From contig DCHH01000114.1 of assembly GCA_002315625.1 (NCBI GenBank), positions 1 to 28,209 on the forward strand: 28,209 nucleotides of DNA. Reading direction: 5' to 3'. The notes under the pieces are model-generated. The model was not told the origin of the DNA, did not search any database, and saw nothing but the letters and a program-made list of their open reading frames with translations. The DNA comes from Bacteroidales bacterium UBA1757. Its GTDB lineage: Bacteria; Bacteroidota; Bacteroidia; Bacteroidales; UBA1402. Below are positions 1 to 8,300 of this stretch, in pieces. Position 1 is the stretch's first letter; every line of letters starts with the position of its first letter. A program made the position numbers and the translations under genes.

Positions 1-303
1 GAGTCTGTCACAGTCGTCGGCATCCTCGAAGCCTGCCATTATCTGGTATATTCTCTGGCGCAGCATTTCAGTCTGGCTATGAACAACCATGGGTTCGAAG
101 CGTGGGTCGTTTATGCACGATTCGATGCGCTCAATGATACGGGTGGAAGATTTCTCATACTCGCTCACCAATGCCAGACCGCCAAGAGATGAAAGTTCCG
201 GAGCCGAGAAGTCCACTGTCACTTTCTTGCCTGCTACAGGTTCGAGTTCGAATAATGCCGGATAAGTTTGGAAATCCGGAAGAATACTGCTTATTTTGCG
301 CAC
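1..303 (-). CDS. IS1380-family transposase, N-terminal part (runs off the window)
   Basis: The minus frame is open from a GTG at 303 to the first base of the window (101 codons). It reads as the N-terminus of a DDE transposase of the IS1380 family common in Bacteroides: a KISSILPDFQTYPALFELEP segment, then VTVDFSAPELSSLGGLALV, and an arginine-rich RIIERIESCINDPRF helix ending in a GFEDADDCDRL stretch typical of the family. The catalytic DDE residues would lie beyond the window. The GTG start is inferred because homology begins within two codons of it. A short out-of-frame ORF at 155-370 is its shadow. No Shine-Dalgarno sequence is visible, which is usual for the phylum. Whether the element is intact cannot be judged. 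Confidence 0.85.
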   Translation of the reverse strand, partial: MRKISSILPDFQTYPALFELEPVAGKKVTVDFSAPELSSLGGLALVSEYEKSSTRIIERIESCINDPRFEPMVVHSQTEMLRQRIYQIMAGFEDADDCDRL

Positions 304-412
304 AAAGTAAAGGGAAAGGGTTATTTGTTTTTTGCACCACAAATATAACACTTATTCCTCTGAATACCAAATATTTATGAGGATTACTTTACTATTTTAT
401 GAATAATTCAGG
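1..412 (-). mobile_element. Partial IS1380-family insertion sequence (5' end only)
   Basis: The left edge of the window cuts through an insertion sequence. It contains the first 101 codons of an IS1380-family transposase on the minus strand, then about 110 bp of AT-rich leader. The outer end is placed at 412, where the minus strand reads CCTGAATTATTCATAAAAT, which fits an IS1380-type terminal inverted repeat starting with CC. The opposite end and the target-site duplication lie outside the window, so the boundary rests on the terminal-repeat resemblance and on homology starting just inside it. Confidence 0.75.
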
Positions 413-502
413 CTAATAGTGTTTTGAATGAAATTGAACAGACTTAGCGAACCGACAATTGGTCTGATTTTGGGGAGTATAATAGAGATATCTGAGAATG
501 GG

Positions 503-539
503 TTCGTATTTTTCGCGTATCATTCGCGAAAAATACGAA
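503..539. promoter_or_regulatory. Perfect 15-bp inverted repeat upstream of the GH2 gene
   Basis: TTCGTATTTTTCGCG at 503-517 is exactly repeated in inverted orientation at 525-539, with the 7-nt spacer TATCATT. The right arm ends 26 bp before the GH2 start codon. There is no T-run after it, so a terminator is unlikely. It could be an operator for a dimeric regulator or a leader hairpin. No clear -33/-7 promoter pair was found next to it. Confidence 0.6.
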
Positions 540-565
540 TTTTGTATCGGGAAAGTTTTTGAGTT

Positions 566-2407
566 ATGAAGCGAACAGGTATTAGGGCGTTTTTCAGCAT
601 TGTGCTGGTATTCAATTTGTTTTTGGTTCGGGGTCAGGAGGCTTACGGAGACGGCTGTTTTGGTCTGTACCCTCAGATTCAGAACATTGGGGGCAGGCAG
701 ACGACATCGCTTGACGGCAGTTGGAAGATGTTTGTCGATCAGTACGAAACCGGTTATTATGATTATCGGAGGAATCCCATGCCCGATGGCAGCACATTTT
801 TTGCCGACAGAAGTTTCCATAGCGACCGCACTGTTCTTGTGGAATACGACTTCGATACGGCCGGGGAACTGGAAGTGCCTGGAGACTGGAACACCCAAAA
901 GCCGCAACTCTACCTTTATGAGGGGACAATCTGGTACAGACAGAAATTCGATGTTACCCCTAAACCCGGCAGACGCACATTCCTGTACTTCGGCGCGGCA
1001 AACTACGAGGCGGTTGTCGGTGTGAACGGTCATGCAGTTGCAAAGCATTTGGGTGGTTATACACCTTTTAATATAGAGGTTACCGACAGGATTCACGAGG
1101 GGTCAAATGCGGTAATCGTCAAGGTTGATAACAAGCGGATGTTCGAGGGGGTGCCGACGGTCAACTCGGACTGGTGGAATTATGGCGGAATCACACGAAG
1201 CGTGCTACTTGTTGATATGCCGATGACTTTTGTCCGCGAATACAACATCCAGCTTTCGAAGGATAGGAAAAGAATCTGCGGATGGGTCCAACTTGACGGA
1301 GAGCAACTCTCACAGAAGATTACCCTCAATATAGACGAACTGCGCATTCACAAAACCGTATCCACTGACAGTAACGGAAGGGCTGAATTCGAATTTGCCG
1401 CCAAGCCCACCCTGTGGAGTCCGGCCAATCCAAAACTCTACGACGTGACCGTGGCAGCAGAAACTGATACCGTCAGTGACCGAATTGGCTTCAGGACGAT
1501 TGAGACTCAGGGGACGAAAATCCTTCTCAACGGAGAAAGCATTTTCTGCAAGGGAATATCCATCCATGAAGAGATGCCGTATGCGCCCAGCGGCCGTGCA
1601 TACAGTGAGGAGCATGCACGCACTCTTCTGGGATGGGCAAAAGAACTCGGATGCAATTTCGTACGTCTTGCCCACTATCCTCACAACGAGGCGATGGTAC
1701 GCACCGCTGAGGAGATGGGGCTGATGGTTTGGGATGAAATTCCTGTCTATTGGACTATCCAATGGGATAATCCTACCACCTATATGAATGCTGAGCACCA
1801 GCTCACCGATATGATTATCAGAGACCGGAACCGGGCAAATGTGGTTATCTGGTCGGTTTCAAACGAGACTCCGCGCGGTCCGGCCCGTCTTGAGTTCCTC
1901 CGTAAGCTTATTGCCAAAGCGCGCGAGCTGGACGACACCCGCCTTGTAAGCTCCGCAATGGAAAAGAGCAATATCGATGCCACTACTCTCACTGTTGACG
2001 ACGAACTGATGCAATATACCGATATCATAAGTTTCAACCAGTATGTCGGCTGGTATGACGGAAATAGTGACAAGTGCGATAGAGTCCGATGGACATTCCC
2101 TGTTGACAAGCCTGTCTTTATTACAGAATTGGGAGGAGGGGCAAAATACGGCCTCCATGGCGACAGCAATGAGCGCTTCACCGAGGAGTATCAGGATTAT
2201 CTGTATAAAAAGAATATCGGGATGCTTGACAGAATTGATGCTCTGGCAGGTGTCACGCCGTGGATTCTCAAGGATTTCCGTTCTCCCAGACGCTTCCTCC
2301 CCGGCATCCAGGACGACTTCAACCGTAAAGGTCTCCTGTCCGAAAACGGCGAACGCAAAATGGCATTTTTCACCTACCGAAACTGGCATCGGGCAGGTCT
2401 TGACTGA
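566..2407 (+). CDS. Exported GH2 glycoside hydrolase, probable beta-glucuronidase
   Basis: Complete 613-aa protein. A signal peptide (about 1-23, hydrophobic core FFSIVLVFNLFLV) sends it to the periplasm or surface. Domain order is that of GH2: sugar-binding jelly roll (about 45-215), immunoglobulin-like domain (about 220-315), then a TIM barrel from about 317. Catalytic residues are visible: acid/base E434 in WSVSNETPR and nucleophile E521 in FITELGGG; the WDEIP motif is at 389-393. Near the C-terminus N586-R587-K588-G matches the NxK motif that reads the uronate carboxylate in beta-glucuronidases, so I favour uronide over galactoside hydrolysis; a galacturonidase is the main alternative. 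The ATG at 566 is chosen because the signal peptide starts there. An IS element ends 153 bp upstream and a perfect palindrome lies between. No transporter gene shares its strand, so it appears monocistronic. Confidence 0.88.
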   Translation: MKRTGIRAFFSIVLVFNLFLVRGQEAYGDGCFGLYPQIQNIGGRQTTSLDGSWKMFVDQYETGYYDYRRNPMPDGSTFFADRSFHSDRTVLVEYDFDTAGELEVPGDWNTQKPQLYLYEGTIWYRQKFDVTPKPGRRTFLYFGAANYEAVVGVNGHAVAKHLGGYTPFNIEVTDRIHEGSNAVIVKVDNKRMFEGVPTVNSDWWNYGGITRSVLLVDMPMTFVREYNIQLSKDRKRICGWVQLDGEQLSQKITLNIDELRIHKTVSTDSNGRAEFEFAAKPTLWSPANPKLYDVTVAAETDTVSDRIGFRTIETQGTKILLNGESIFCKGISIHEEMPYAPSGRAYSEEHARTLLGWAKELGCNFVRLAHYPHNEAMVRTAEEMGLMVWDEIPVYWTIQWDNPTTYMNAEHQLTDMIIRDRNRANVVIWSVSNETPRGPARLEFLRKLIAKARELDDTRLVSSAMEKSNIDATTLTVDDELMQYTDIISFNQYVGWYDGNSDKCDRVRWTFPVDKPVFITELGGGAKYGLHGDSNERFTEEYQDYLYKKNIGMLDRIDALAGVTPWILKDFRSPRRFLPGIQDDFNRKGLLSENGERKMAFFTYRNWHRAGLD

Positions 2408-2412
2408 TTACA

Positions 2413-2886
2413 TTGTCACCGTTAATGATATATGCGGCAGGAGCGCATGAACCATCACTTAAACTGGCACACATTGGAAAAGAAGGTGAAGAGGTTCATT
2501 ACTATGTTTTTAATAATATAAGTAATACGGCTGATTTTGCAAATACAAGTTACGACTGGGAGAATATGCTTCCAAACTACGAGTATTCAGAATATACGGA
2601 TGTCCAAAGGAATGCTGTGGCAACACTTATGTATCATTGCGGCGTATCTGTGGAAATGAATTATGGGCTTGTTACACAGAGTGGTTCTGGTGCATACGAC
2701 AATAAAATATCTTCTGCTTTAACGAACACTTTCGGGTATGATAAATCCATGACGACGGAGCGTCGCGACTTTTACACAAATGATGAATGGGAACAGTTGG
2801 TGTATGATGAAGTCAAGGCAGGACGTCCTGTGCTGTACAGGGGAGCAACGGAAGGTGGAGGTCATGCCTTCATCTGTGACCCGGCT
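2413..2886 (+). pseudogene. C10 (streptopain-like) cysteine protease remnant, catalytic Cys region lost
   Basis: The frame resembles the Bacteroidota C10 protease family but only in pieces. Residues SLKLAHIGKEGEEVHYYVFNN look like part of the inhibitory prodomain. They run directly into TSYDWENMLPNY, NAVATLMYHCGVSVEMNYG and the SGAYDNKISSALTNTFGYD block of the mature domain. The segment between, which in this family carries the catalytic cysteine, is absent. The catalytic histidine motif GGGHAFICD is present near the end. Right after it, where the family has DGY, the sequence changes frame and becomes a different protein fragment. The remnant follows the GH2 stop by about 5 bp and has no signal peptide. 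It cannot be an active protease. Start and end are approximate (possible ATG at 2425). Confidence 0.75.
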
Positions 2887-3281
2887 ATCTGAAGGATATT
2901 GAGGGCACATACTGCACGCCGAAAGGCTACTTCGCGGCGGATGAGAATCCGGAGGCATTTGAGGTCTATGAGTCGGCATTTCCTGCGAAGGAGAAAGATT
3001 TCAATTCAGAACAGTTGCTGCAGTTATGCCAGAGCTGCGGCATGCCTTTGACGAGTAAAAAAGAATGCGGCACCAATGCGGATGGCAGCACCTCCTTCGA
3101 CTATTGCCGGTTTTGCTACAAGGATGGAAAGTTCCTCCAGGAAGGCACGATGGAAGAGATGATAGAGCATTGCTCCCGGTTCGTGGATGAGGTGAACAAG
3201 AAAATGCCAGTGCCGATAACAAAGGAAGATTATCAGCAGATGATGTATGGTCTCTTCCCGACGCTCAAGAGGTGGAGGTGA
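2883..3281 (+). pseudogene. Zinc-ribbon protein, 5'-truncated remnant
   Basis: Reading frame 3 is open from just after a TGA at 2877-2879 to the stop at 3279-3281. It encodes GYLKDIEGTYCTPKGYFAAD and onward, then a C-terminal zinc-ribbon domain with CQSCGMPL and YCRFC cysteine pairs and a TMEEMIEHCSRFV helix. This C-terminal part resembles the putative zinc ribbon domain family (PF12674-like). I do not recognise the N-terminal portion; fusion to a small-molecule-binding or enzyme domain would be expected. Homology-like coding sequence extends upstream of the only starts (a TTG at 3015, an internal ATG at 3048), so the true 5' end has been lost and replaced by the C10 protease remnant. A product from the 3015 TTG (88 aa) with an intact ribbon is possible but unproven. 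Confidence 0.6.
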
Positions 3282-3291
3282 AAATCCGCAA

Positions 3292-3420
3292 AGTGAGACA
3301 CATCAACCATCTCCCCAAGCATCCTACGCGGGGCTGTTGTGTCTGACTGGCCAAAATAAGGACAGTCAGACACACGAATCACCGCCACAAGCAGCACAAA
3401 GCCTCTTGTTGTGTCTCACT
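3292..3420. repeat. Pair of 57-bp palindromic units with AGTSAGACACA arms
   Basis: Unit 1 (3292-3348) and unit 2 (3364-3420) are both exactly 57 bp, 15 bp apart. Each begins with AGTSAGACACA and ends with its inverse TGTGTCTSACT (S is G or C), giving four copies at 3292, 3338, 3364 and 3410 in alternating orientation. The two outer arms pair perfectly with each other, as do the two inner arms (12-bp stem 3338-3349/3363-3374). Unit interiors are diverged but share a CAAGCA core. Each has a different inner stem: CCCC/GGGG at 3313-3316/3330-3333 in unit 1, and ACAAG/CTTGT at 3387-3391/3405-3409 in unit 2. This suggests a REP- or MITE-like repeat whose folded structure is maintained. Confidence 0.65.
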
Positions 3421-3441
3421 TATTGGAAGCTTATAGAGCAG

Positions 3442-3474
3442 CAAGGCCGACCCGCAAATATGGGGCCGGCCTTG
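3442..3474. terminator. Hairpin in convergent intergenic region
   Basis: CAAGGCCG at 3442-3449 pairs with CGGCCTTG at 3467-3474. A CCC/GGG extension (3451-3453/3463-3465) follows across one A-C mismatch. There is no T-run on either strand. It lies between convergent transcription units and may limit readthrough in both directions. Confidence 0.45.
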
Positions 3475-3487
3475 TCTATGGTTGAGG

Positions 3488-3520
3488 TGGAATAGTCCGG
3501 TCGGGGACCGGACTATTCCA
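3488..3520 (-). terminator. Strong hairpin terminator after susD
   Basis: A perfect 15-bp stem, TGGAATAGTCCGGTC at 3488-3502 and its inverse at 3506-3520, closes on a 3-nt GGG loop. It starts 13 bp past the susD stop. There is no pronounced U-tract. It ends the susC-susD operon directly after susD, so no further gene is co-transcribed. Confidence 0.7.
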
Positions 3521-3533
3521 GTCAAATCAGGAA

Positions 3534-5351
3534 TCAATATCCGGGATTCTGGTACTCATCAGGATTTTCGATGAGAAGGAGCTCGCTGTCCTGGATGGGA
3601 CGGAAATAGTAGTCCTTCTTGAAGGTGGTAATCTGCGGGTTGCAGGCGGCCAGACGGCTCTCGAAGGCGCGGAAACGCTTCAGGGTGAACCAGCGCTGCC
3701 ATTCGCCGATCATTTCGCGGGCATACTCGTCGAGCATGAAATCGTCGGTGATTTGGGCTTCAGTAACATTCATGCTTCCGTCGTGGCCGGCGCAGGCACG
3801 GTTACGGATGACGTTCACATACTTGACGGCATCGGCCTTGTTACCCAGTCTGTAGCTGGCTTCAGCGGCCAGCAGATAGGTTTCGCCCAGACGGTAGATA
3901 ATGCAGTCGGAAGCGGAATAGGGCTTCGATGCATTTGAACCGCAGTACAGTGAAGGATGCATGTACTTCTTCAAAGACGGATAGAAGCGGAGGGGCTTGG
4001 CGTTGTTGGCGTAGTTGTCGTCCTGGTTATAGACACCGTAACGGGTAGCGTCCTTCCTGGCCTGGCTCCAAGCCTGACCGAGACGGGGCAGATAAATGGC
4101 GGTGTCGCCCAGCTTGCAGTCAAATGAAGCATCACCTACACGGCTGGTATTCAAACCGAAACGTTTTGCATCGGCTTCTGCCCAGGTATATGCGTCCTTT
4201 GCAGAGTTGGTAGCCTTATTGACGTAATAGACATCGCTAAAGAAGGCAGCATAACGGGTGTCCTTCTCGCCATAGAGGTTCAGCATGTACTTGCTGGGCT
4301 CCATGTAGCAGTTGTCCTTTGCGAGCTTCGGAACGGATACGCCGCTGACAGTGGTCTCGTAGCTGGGGGTGATACCGCCAAGATAGATACCGTTGTTATT
4401 GTCGTTGTAAGCAGAGGTGTGCTTCCAGCAGCGGTTGAAGTAGTTGCCACGGGGGTTCAGGGTAGTGATTGTGGAGTGGGTAACAATGAAGAGAGCCTCT
4501 GTGTTGTTCTTGTTGTTCACCTCGTCAAAAACCTGGGCCGATTCGTCATACAACTTCACACCGAGGGTGCTGGCATTATTGATAAGGTACTCAGCAGCTT
4601 CTTTGGCCTTGTTGAGATAGCTGGTCTTCTCGGCATCGGTAAGAGCGGTGGCGTTGCCCAGTCCGTCGGTATAGGTGGCGTAGGTAAGGGCAGCCTTGGC
4701 AATCAGGTGATAGGCAGCGGCACGTACAACGTGGCCTCTGACGCTCTGGGTGATGGGAAGATTGGTCTTGGCAAATTCCAGGTCTTCGAAGATTACCTTG
4801 TAGAATTCGTTGATGGAACTGATGGGCAATTTGGTGATGGCACCGGAAGTGGGCTCGGTAGCGAGGTACTTGCCACCCCAGAGCTCCACGATGTTGAACA
4901 GCACGTGAGCACGGATGAAATGGGCCTCGGCTACGAGAGCGTTGATTTCATTCTGTGAGAGTCCCTGCACCTTGTCTGCATACTGGATGGCAGCGTTGCA
5001 GGCGTTCAGCGTACCATAGAGTCCGGTGTAACCTTCGTTGAACATATAGACGGAACCACCGAAATCGGTGTAGCGCATAACCTTGCTCCAGTTACCGTTG
5101 CTTCCGTCAGGATTGGCGTCCTGCCAGATGTCGGTACCGGCTTCGGTTGACATTACGTATGTGTCTTCGGCCTGACCGTAGATGATACGGACCATGTCGA
5201 AATAGCAGTCAACGATTTTCTTCTTGTATCCTTCGGCGGTTGACCACTCGGCGGAGGTGGAGATGTTGGAAGGATTGTACTCTTCCAGGCTGCAGCTTGA
5301 AACCACGAACAGGCTGGCAGCGGCAATGGCGAATAATTTGTATGTTTTCAT
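3534..5351 (-). CDS. SusD/RagB-family nutrient-binding outer-membrane lipoprotein
   Basis: 605 aa from the ATG at 5351; an in-frame TTG 12 bp upstream would add only four residues before the signal peptide, so ATG is preferred. The lipoprotein signal MKTYKLFAIAAASLFVVSSC puts the lipidated cysteine at residue 20, so the mature protein is anchored in the outer membrane. The helical TPR-like SusD N-terminal region and the C-terminal RagB/SusD region are recognisable: FIRAHVLFNIVELWGG, CIIYRLGETYLLAAEASYRLGN, VNVIRNRA and a final IPD-type PIQDSELLLIENPDEYQNPGY. The length is on the long side of the usual 500-600 range. It starts 12 bp after the susC stop and acts as the substrate-capturing lid on the SusC barrel. 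The ligand is not predictable because no degradative enzyme lies in the operon. Confidence 0.95.
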   Translation of the reverse strand: MKTYKLFAIAAASLFVVSSCSLEEYNPSNISTSAEWSTAEGYKKKIVDCYFDMVRIIYGQAEDTYVMSTEAGTDIWQDANPDGSNGNWSKVMRYTDFGGSVYMFNEGYTGLYGTLNACNAAIQYADKVQGLSQNEINALVAEAHFIRAHVLFNIVELWGGKYLATEPTSGAITKLPISSINEFYKVIFEDLEFAKTNLPITQSVRGHVVRAAAYHLIAKAALTYATYTDGLGNATALTDAEKTSYLNKAKEAAEYLINNASTLGVKLYDESAQVFDEVNNKNNTEALFIVTHSTITTLNPRGNYFNRCWKHTSAYNDNNNGIYLGGITPSYETTVSGVSVPKLAKDNCYMEPSKYMLNLYGEKDTRYAAFFSDVYYVNKATNSAKDAYTWAEADAKRFGLNTSRVGDASFDCKLGDTAIYLPRLGQAWSQARKDATRYGVYNQDDNYANNAKPLRFYPSLKKYMHPSLYCGSNASKPYSASDCIIYRLGETYLLAAEASYRLGNKADAVKYVNVIRNRACAGHDGSMNVTEAQITDDFMLDEYAREMIGEWQRWFTLKRFRAFESRLAACNPQITTFKKDYYFRPIQDSELLLIENPDEYQNPGY

Positions 5352-5363
5352 TTCGATGTCCAA

Positions 5364-8300
5364 TTAGAAGGTGAGATTCAGACCGATTACGAACTGTTTG
5401 GTCAGAGGAGTAGTATCATCATCACCACCCTTTTCAGGATCGTATGAGCTCAAGTATTTGCTCTTGGTGAAAATGAAGGGGTCGCTGGCGGTAACATAGA
5501 TACGGGCACGCTCCATCTTGATTTTCTGGGCGATGCTCTGGGGCAGTGAATAACCCAAGGTGATGTTCTTGATCTTCACGTATGAACCGTCGAAATAGTT
5601 GCACCACTGCTGGTATGCATCCTGTGAGGAGTTGGCATTGGGCTGCGGATAACGGGCACTCTGGTTGCTCTCGGTCCAGTAGTCGCAAATGGTGGGCGAG
5701 GGTGAAAGACCGTCCAGACGATACCAGCCGGTAAGTCCGTAGTAAATGGTCTGTCCCCAACGGGCCAGCATCAGGAAGCTGAAATCGAAGTTGTAGAAGT
5801 TGAAACCGTTGTACAGGCTTCCGGTCCATTTCGGATCGGCATTACCCAGTACATAGTAGTCGTCGGAACTGAGTTTGTAGTTGATGTTGCCGTCGGCGTC
5901 GGGCTGTTCGGCAATATGAACCTGACCGGGCTTCTGACCGTACTTGGCAGCCTCTTCGGCTTCAGCGGTACCCCAGATGCCGGCATACTTATAACCATAA
6001 TAGGTATGGATTGGCTGGCCGGGAATCAGATAGTAGTCGCCGAACTGCAGCGGTCCGTCGCTGGTGGTCTTGACCACTTCTTCATTGTTCTTGGCAAATC
6101 CGAGGGTGGTGGTCCATGAGAAGTTCTTGCGGACGAAGTTGCGGCTGGTGATGCTCAGTTCAACACCCTGGTTGAGGGTTTCACCGACGTTGGCCCACAT
6201 CTTGAAGGCAGAGGAGGCATATCCGCCGAGGGCAGCGGGAAGGCTCTTCTGGTAAAGAATGTCCTTCGTATCGGTGCGGTACCAGTCGAAGGTGAAGCTC
6301 AGACGGTCCTTGAAGAAAGACATGTCCAAACCTACATCCCATGTGTATGATTTCTCCCAACCGAGCTCCAGGTTGGCGATGTTCTGGCTGAAACCGCTGT
6401 ACATTTCAGAAACATCCTGGAAACCGATTTGGCCTGTACGGCTGTAGTCGAGCGTGGCATATTCTGAAGCACCGGCGTTACCGGTAACACCGTAGCTGAC
6501 GCGCAGCTTCATGTCGGAGATGGCGCGGGCGTTGGCCATGAAATCTTCATTGCTGATATGCCATGCGAAGGCACCGGCGGGGAAGACGTCCCACTTCTTA
6601 CCTTCGGCAAGCATGGAGCTTCCGTCCCAACGGCTGCTGATGGTGAAGAGGTAACGGTCGAGGAGGTTGTAGTTGATACGGGCCACGTATGACATGCGCT
6701 GGTTGCCGACATAGCTTGAAGATACAGTCGGGGTTTCGCTGCCGGCACCCAGATTGTGGTACAGGTAGCTGTCTGAACTGAATCCGTAGGCTCTGGCATT
6801 GGACGTCTCACGCTGGTTCTTGCTCCATTCGGAAACGGCCGTGAATGTCAGGTGGTGGGCATCGTTGATGTCGAGGTTATAAGTAAGGATGTTGTCCCAC
6901 TTGTAGTTGTAAGTGAAAGTATTGGGAGTTTCGGCATACTGGCTTGTGGCACCGTATTCCAGACCCTGATAGGAAGTGGCTCCTGCGTAGAAACCGGTCT
7001 TGGCATTGCTCAGATAAGCACCGAAGACACTCTTGAAAGAGAGACCCTTGATGGGCTTGATTTCCACGAATGCCTGGGGAGTCAGGCTGAGGGTTTTGGT
7101 TTGGTTGACATAACGGCTGGCGTCCTGATCGACGATGGGGTTGATGTAGGTGGTGTTTCCGTTGACGGGGAAATTGTTGAGATTTCCGTTCTCGTCGTAG
7201 ATGTCACCTACGGGAACCATGTTCAGCACGCGGTTCCAGATACGGTCGGAACGCTTGTTGTTGTCGGAGTACATGGCATAGAGGTTGATACCATAGCTCA
7301 GAACCTTGTTCGGAGTGAATTCAACCTTTGCACGGCTGGAGTAGCGTTTCAGTTCGTCACCGATGGCGATACCCTGCAGGTCGTAGTAGTTCAATGAGAA
7401 GAATGCGCTGACTTTTTCGTTGGCGTATGAGGTGCTCAGGTTGATATCGGTGGTTTTGCCGGTCTGTGAGGCTTCCTTGAACCAGTTGACCCATTTGTTG
7501 GCGTCAACATATTTCTTGATATCTTCGGGGAAGAGGTTGGCATCGTCGGCCGAACTGCTCCAGTTACCTGCGGTCTTCTGGGCTTCGCGGCGGAAGTTGA
7601 TGTAGTCTTCACCAGAGTTCACTTCGGGGAATTTGTTGATGGTGTTCCATCCGTAGTATGCGTCGAGGGTGGCGTTGAATTTGCCGGCCTTCGGGTTTTT
7701 GGTGGTGATAATAACGACACCGTTTGCACCAGATGCACCGTAGATGGCGGTGGAGGAGGCATCCTTCAGAATTTCGATGGATGCGATATCACTTGGGTTG
7801 AGGTCGGCGTATGAGCCTTCCATGCCGTCGATGATGAAGAGCGGGGTGTTGCTGCCGTTGATGGAGCGGTTACCACGAAGGGTGATGTTGACACCCGAAC
7901 CGGCCTGTCCGTCGGTCTTGGTGATATCCAGACCGGGAACCTGTCCCTGAATGGCATCCATTACGTTGTGGGTCGGCATTTTCACAATGTCGTCGGCCCT
8001 GACTGAGGAGACGGCACCCGTCAAATCGCGGCGCTTGACCTGACCGTAACCGATAACTACAACGTCATCGAGGCTTTCGACGTCTTCAACCATCTTGACG
8101 GTCATCTTGTCGCCCTTGACGGCAATGTCCTGGGGCTTGAAGCCGATGAGTGTGAAACCTACTACAGCGTTCTCTTTCACTCCCTGAAGAGAGAATCCGC
8201 CATTCACGTCGGTAACAGCGTAATTGTTAGTACCTTTAATCTGTACGGTGACACCTGCCAGCGGTTCGCCAGCCTCGTCGGTAACGGTACCTGTGAGGGC

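Noticed and set aside
413..1096. 227-aa minus-strand open frame overlapping the GH2 gene
   Set aside because: It is antisense to a full-length GH2 with intact catalytic motifs, has no recognisable domain, and its composition is that of a shadow frame.
3292..3420. CRISPR-like array from the repeated AGTSAGACACA motif
   Set aside because: Only four copies, alternating in orientation and only 11 bp long, with no regular same-strand repeat-spacer pattern and no cas genes.
4419..4958. 179-aa plus-strand frame within susD, and the 181-aa frame at 6852-7397 within susC
   Set aside because: Gly/Val-rich shadow translations of SusD and SusC coding sequence.
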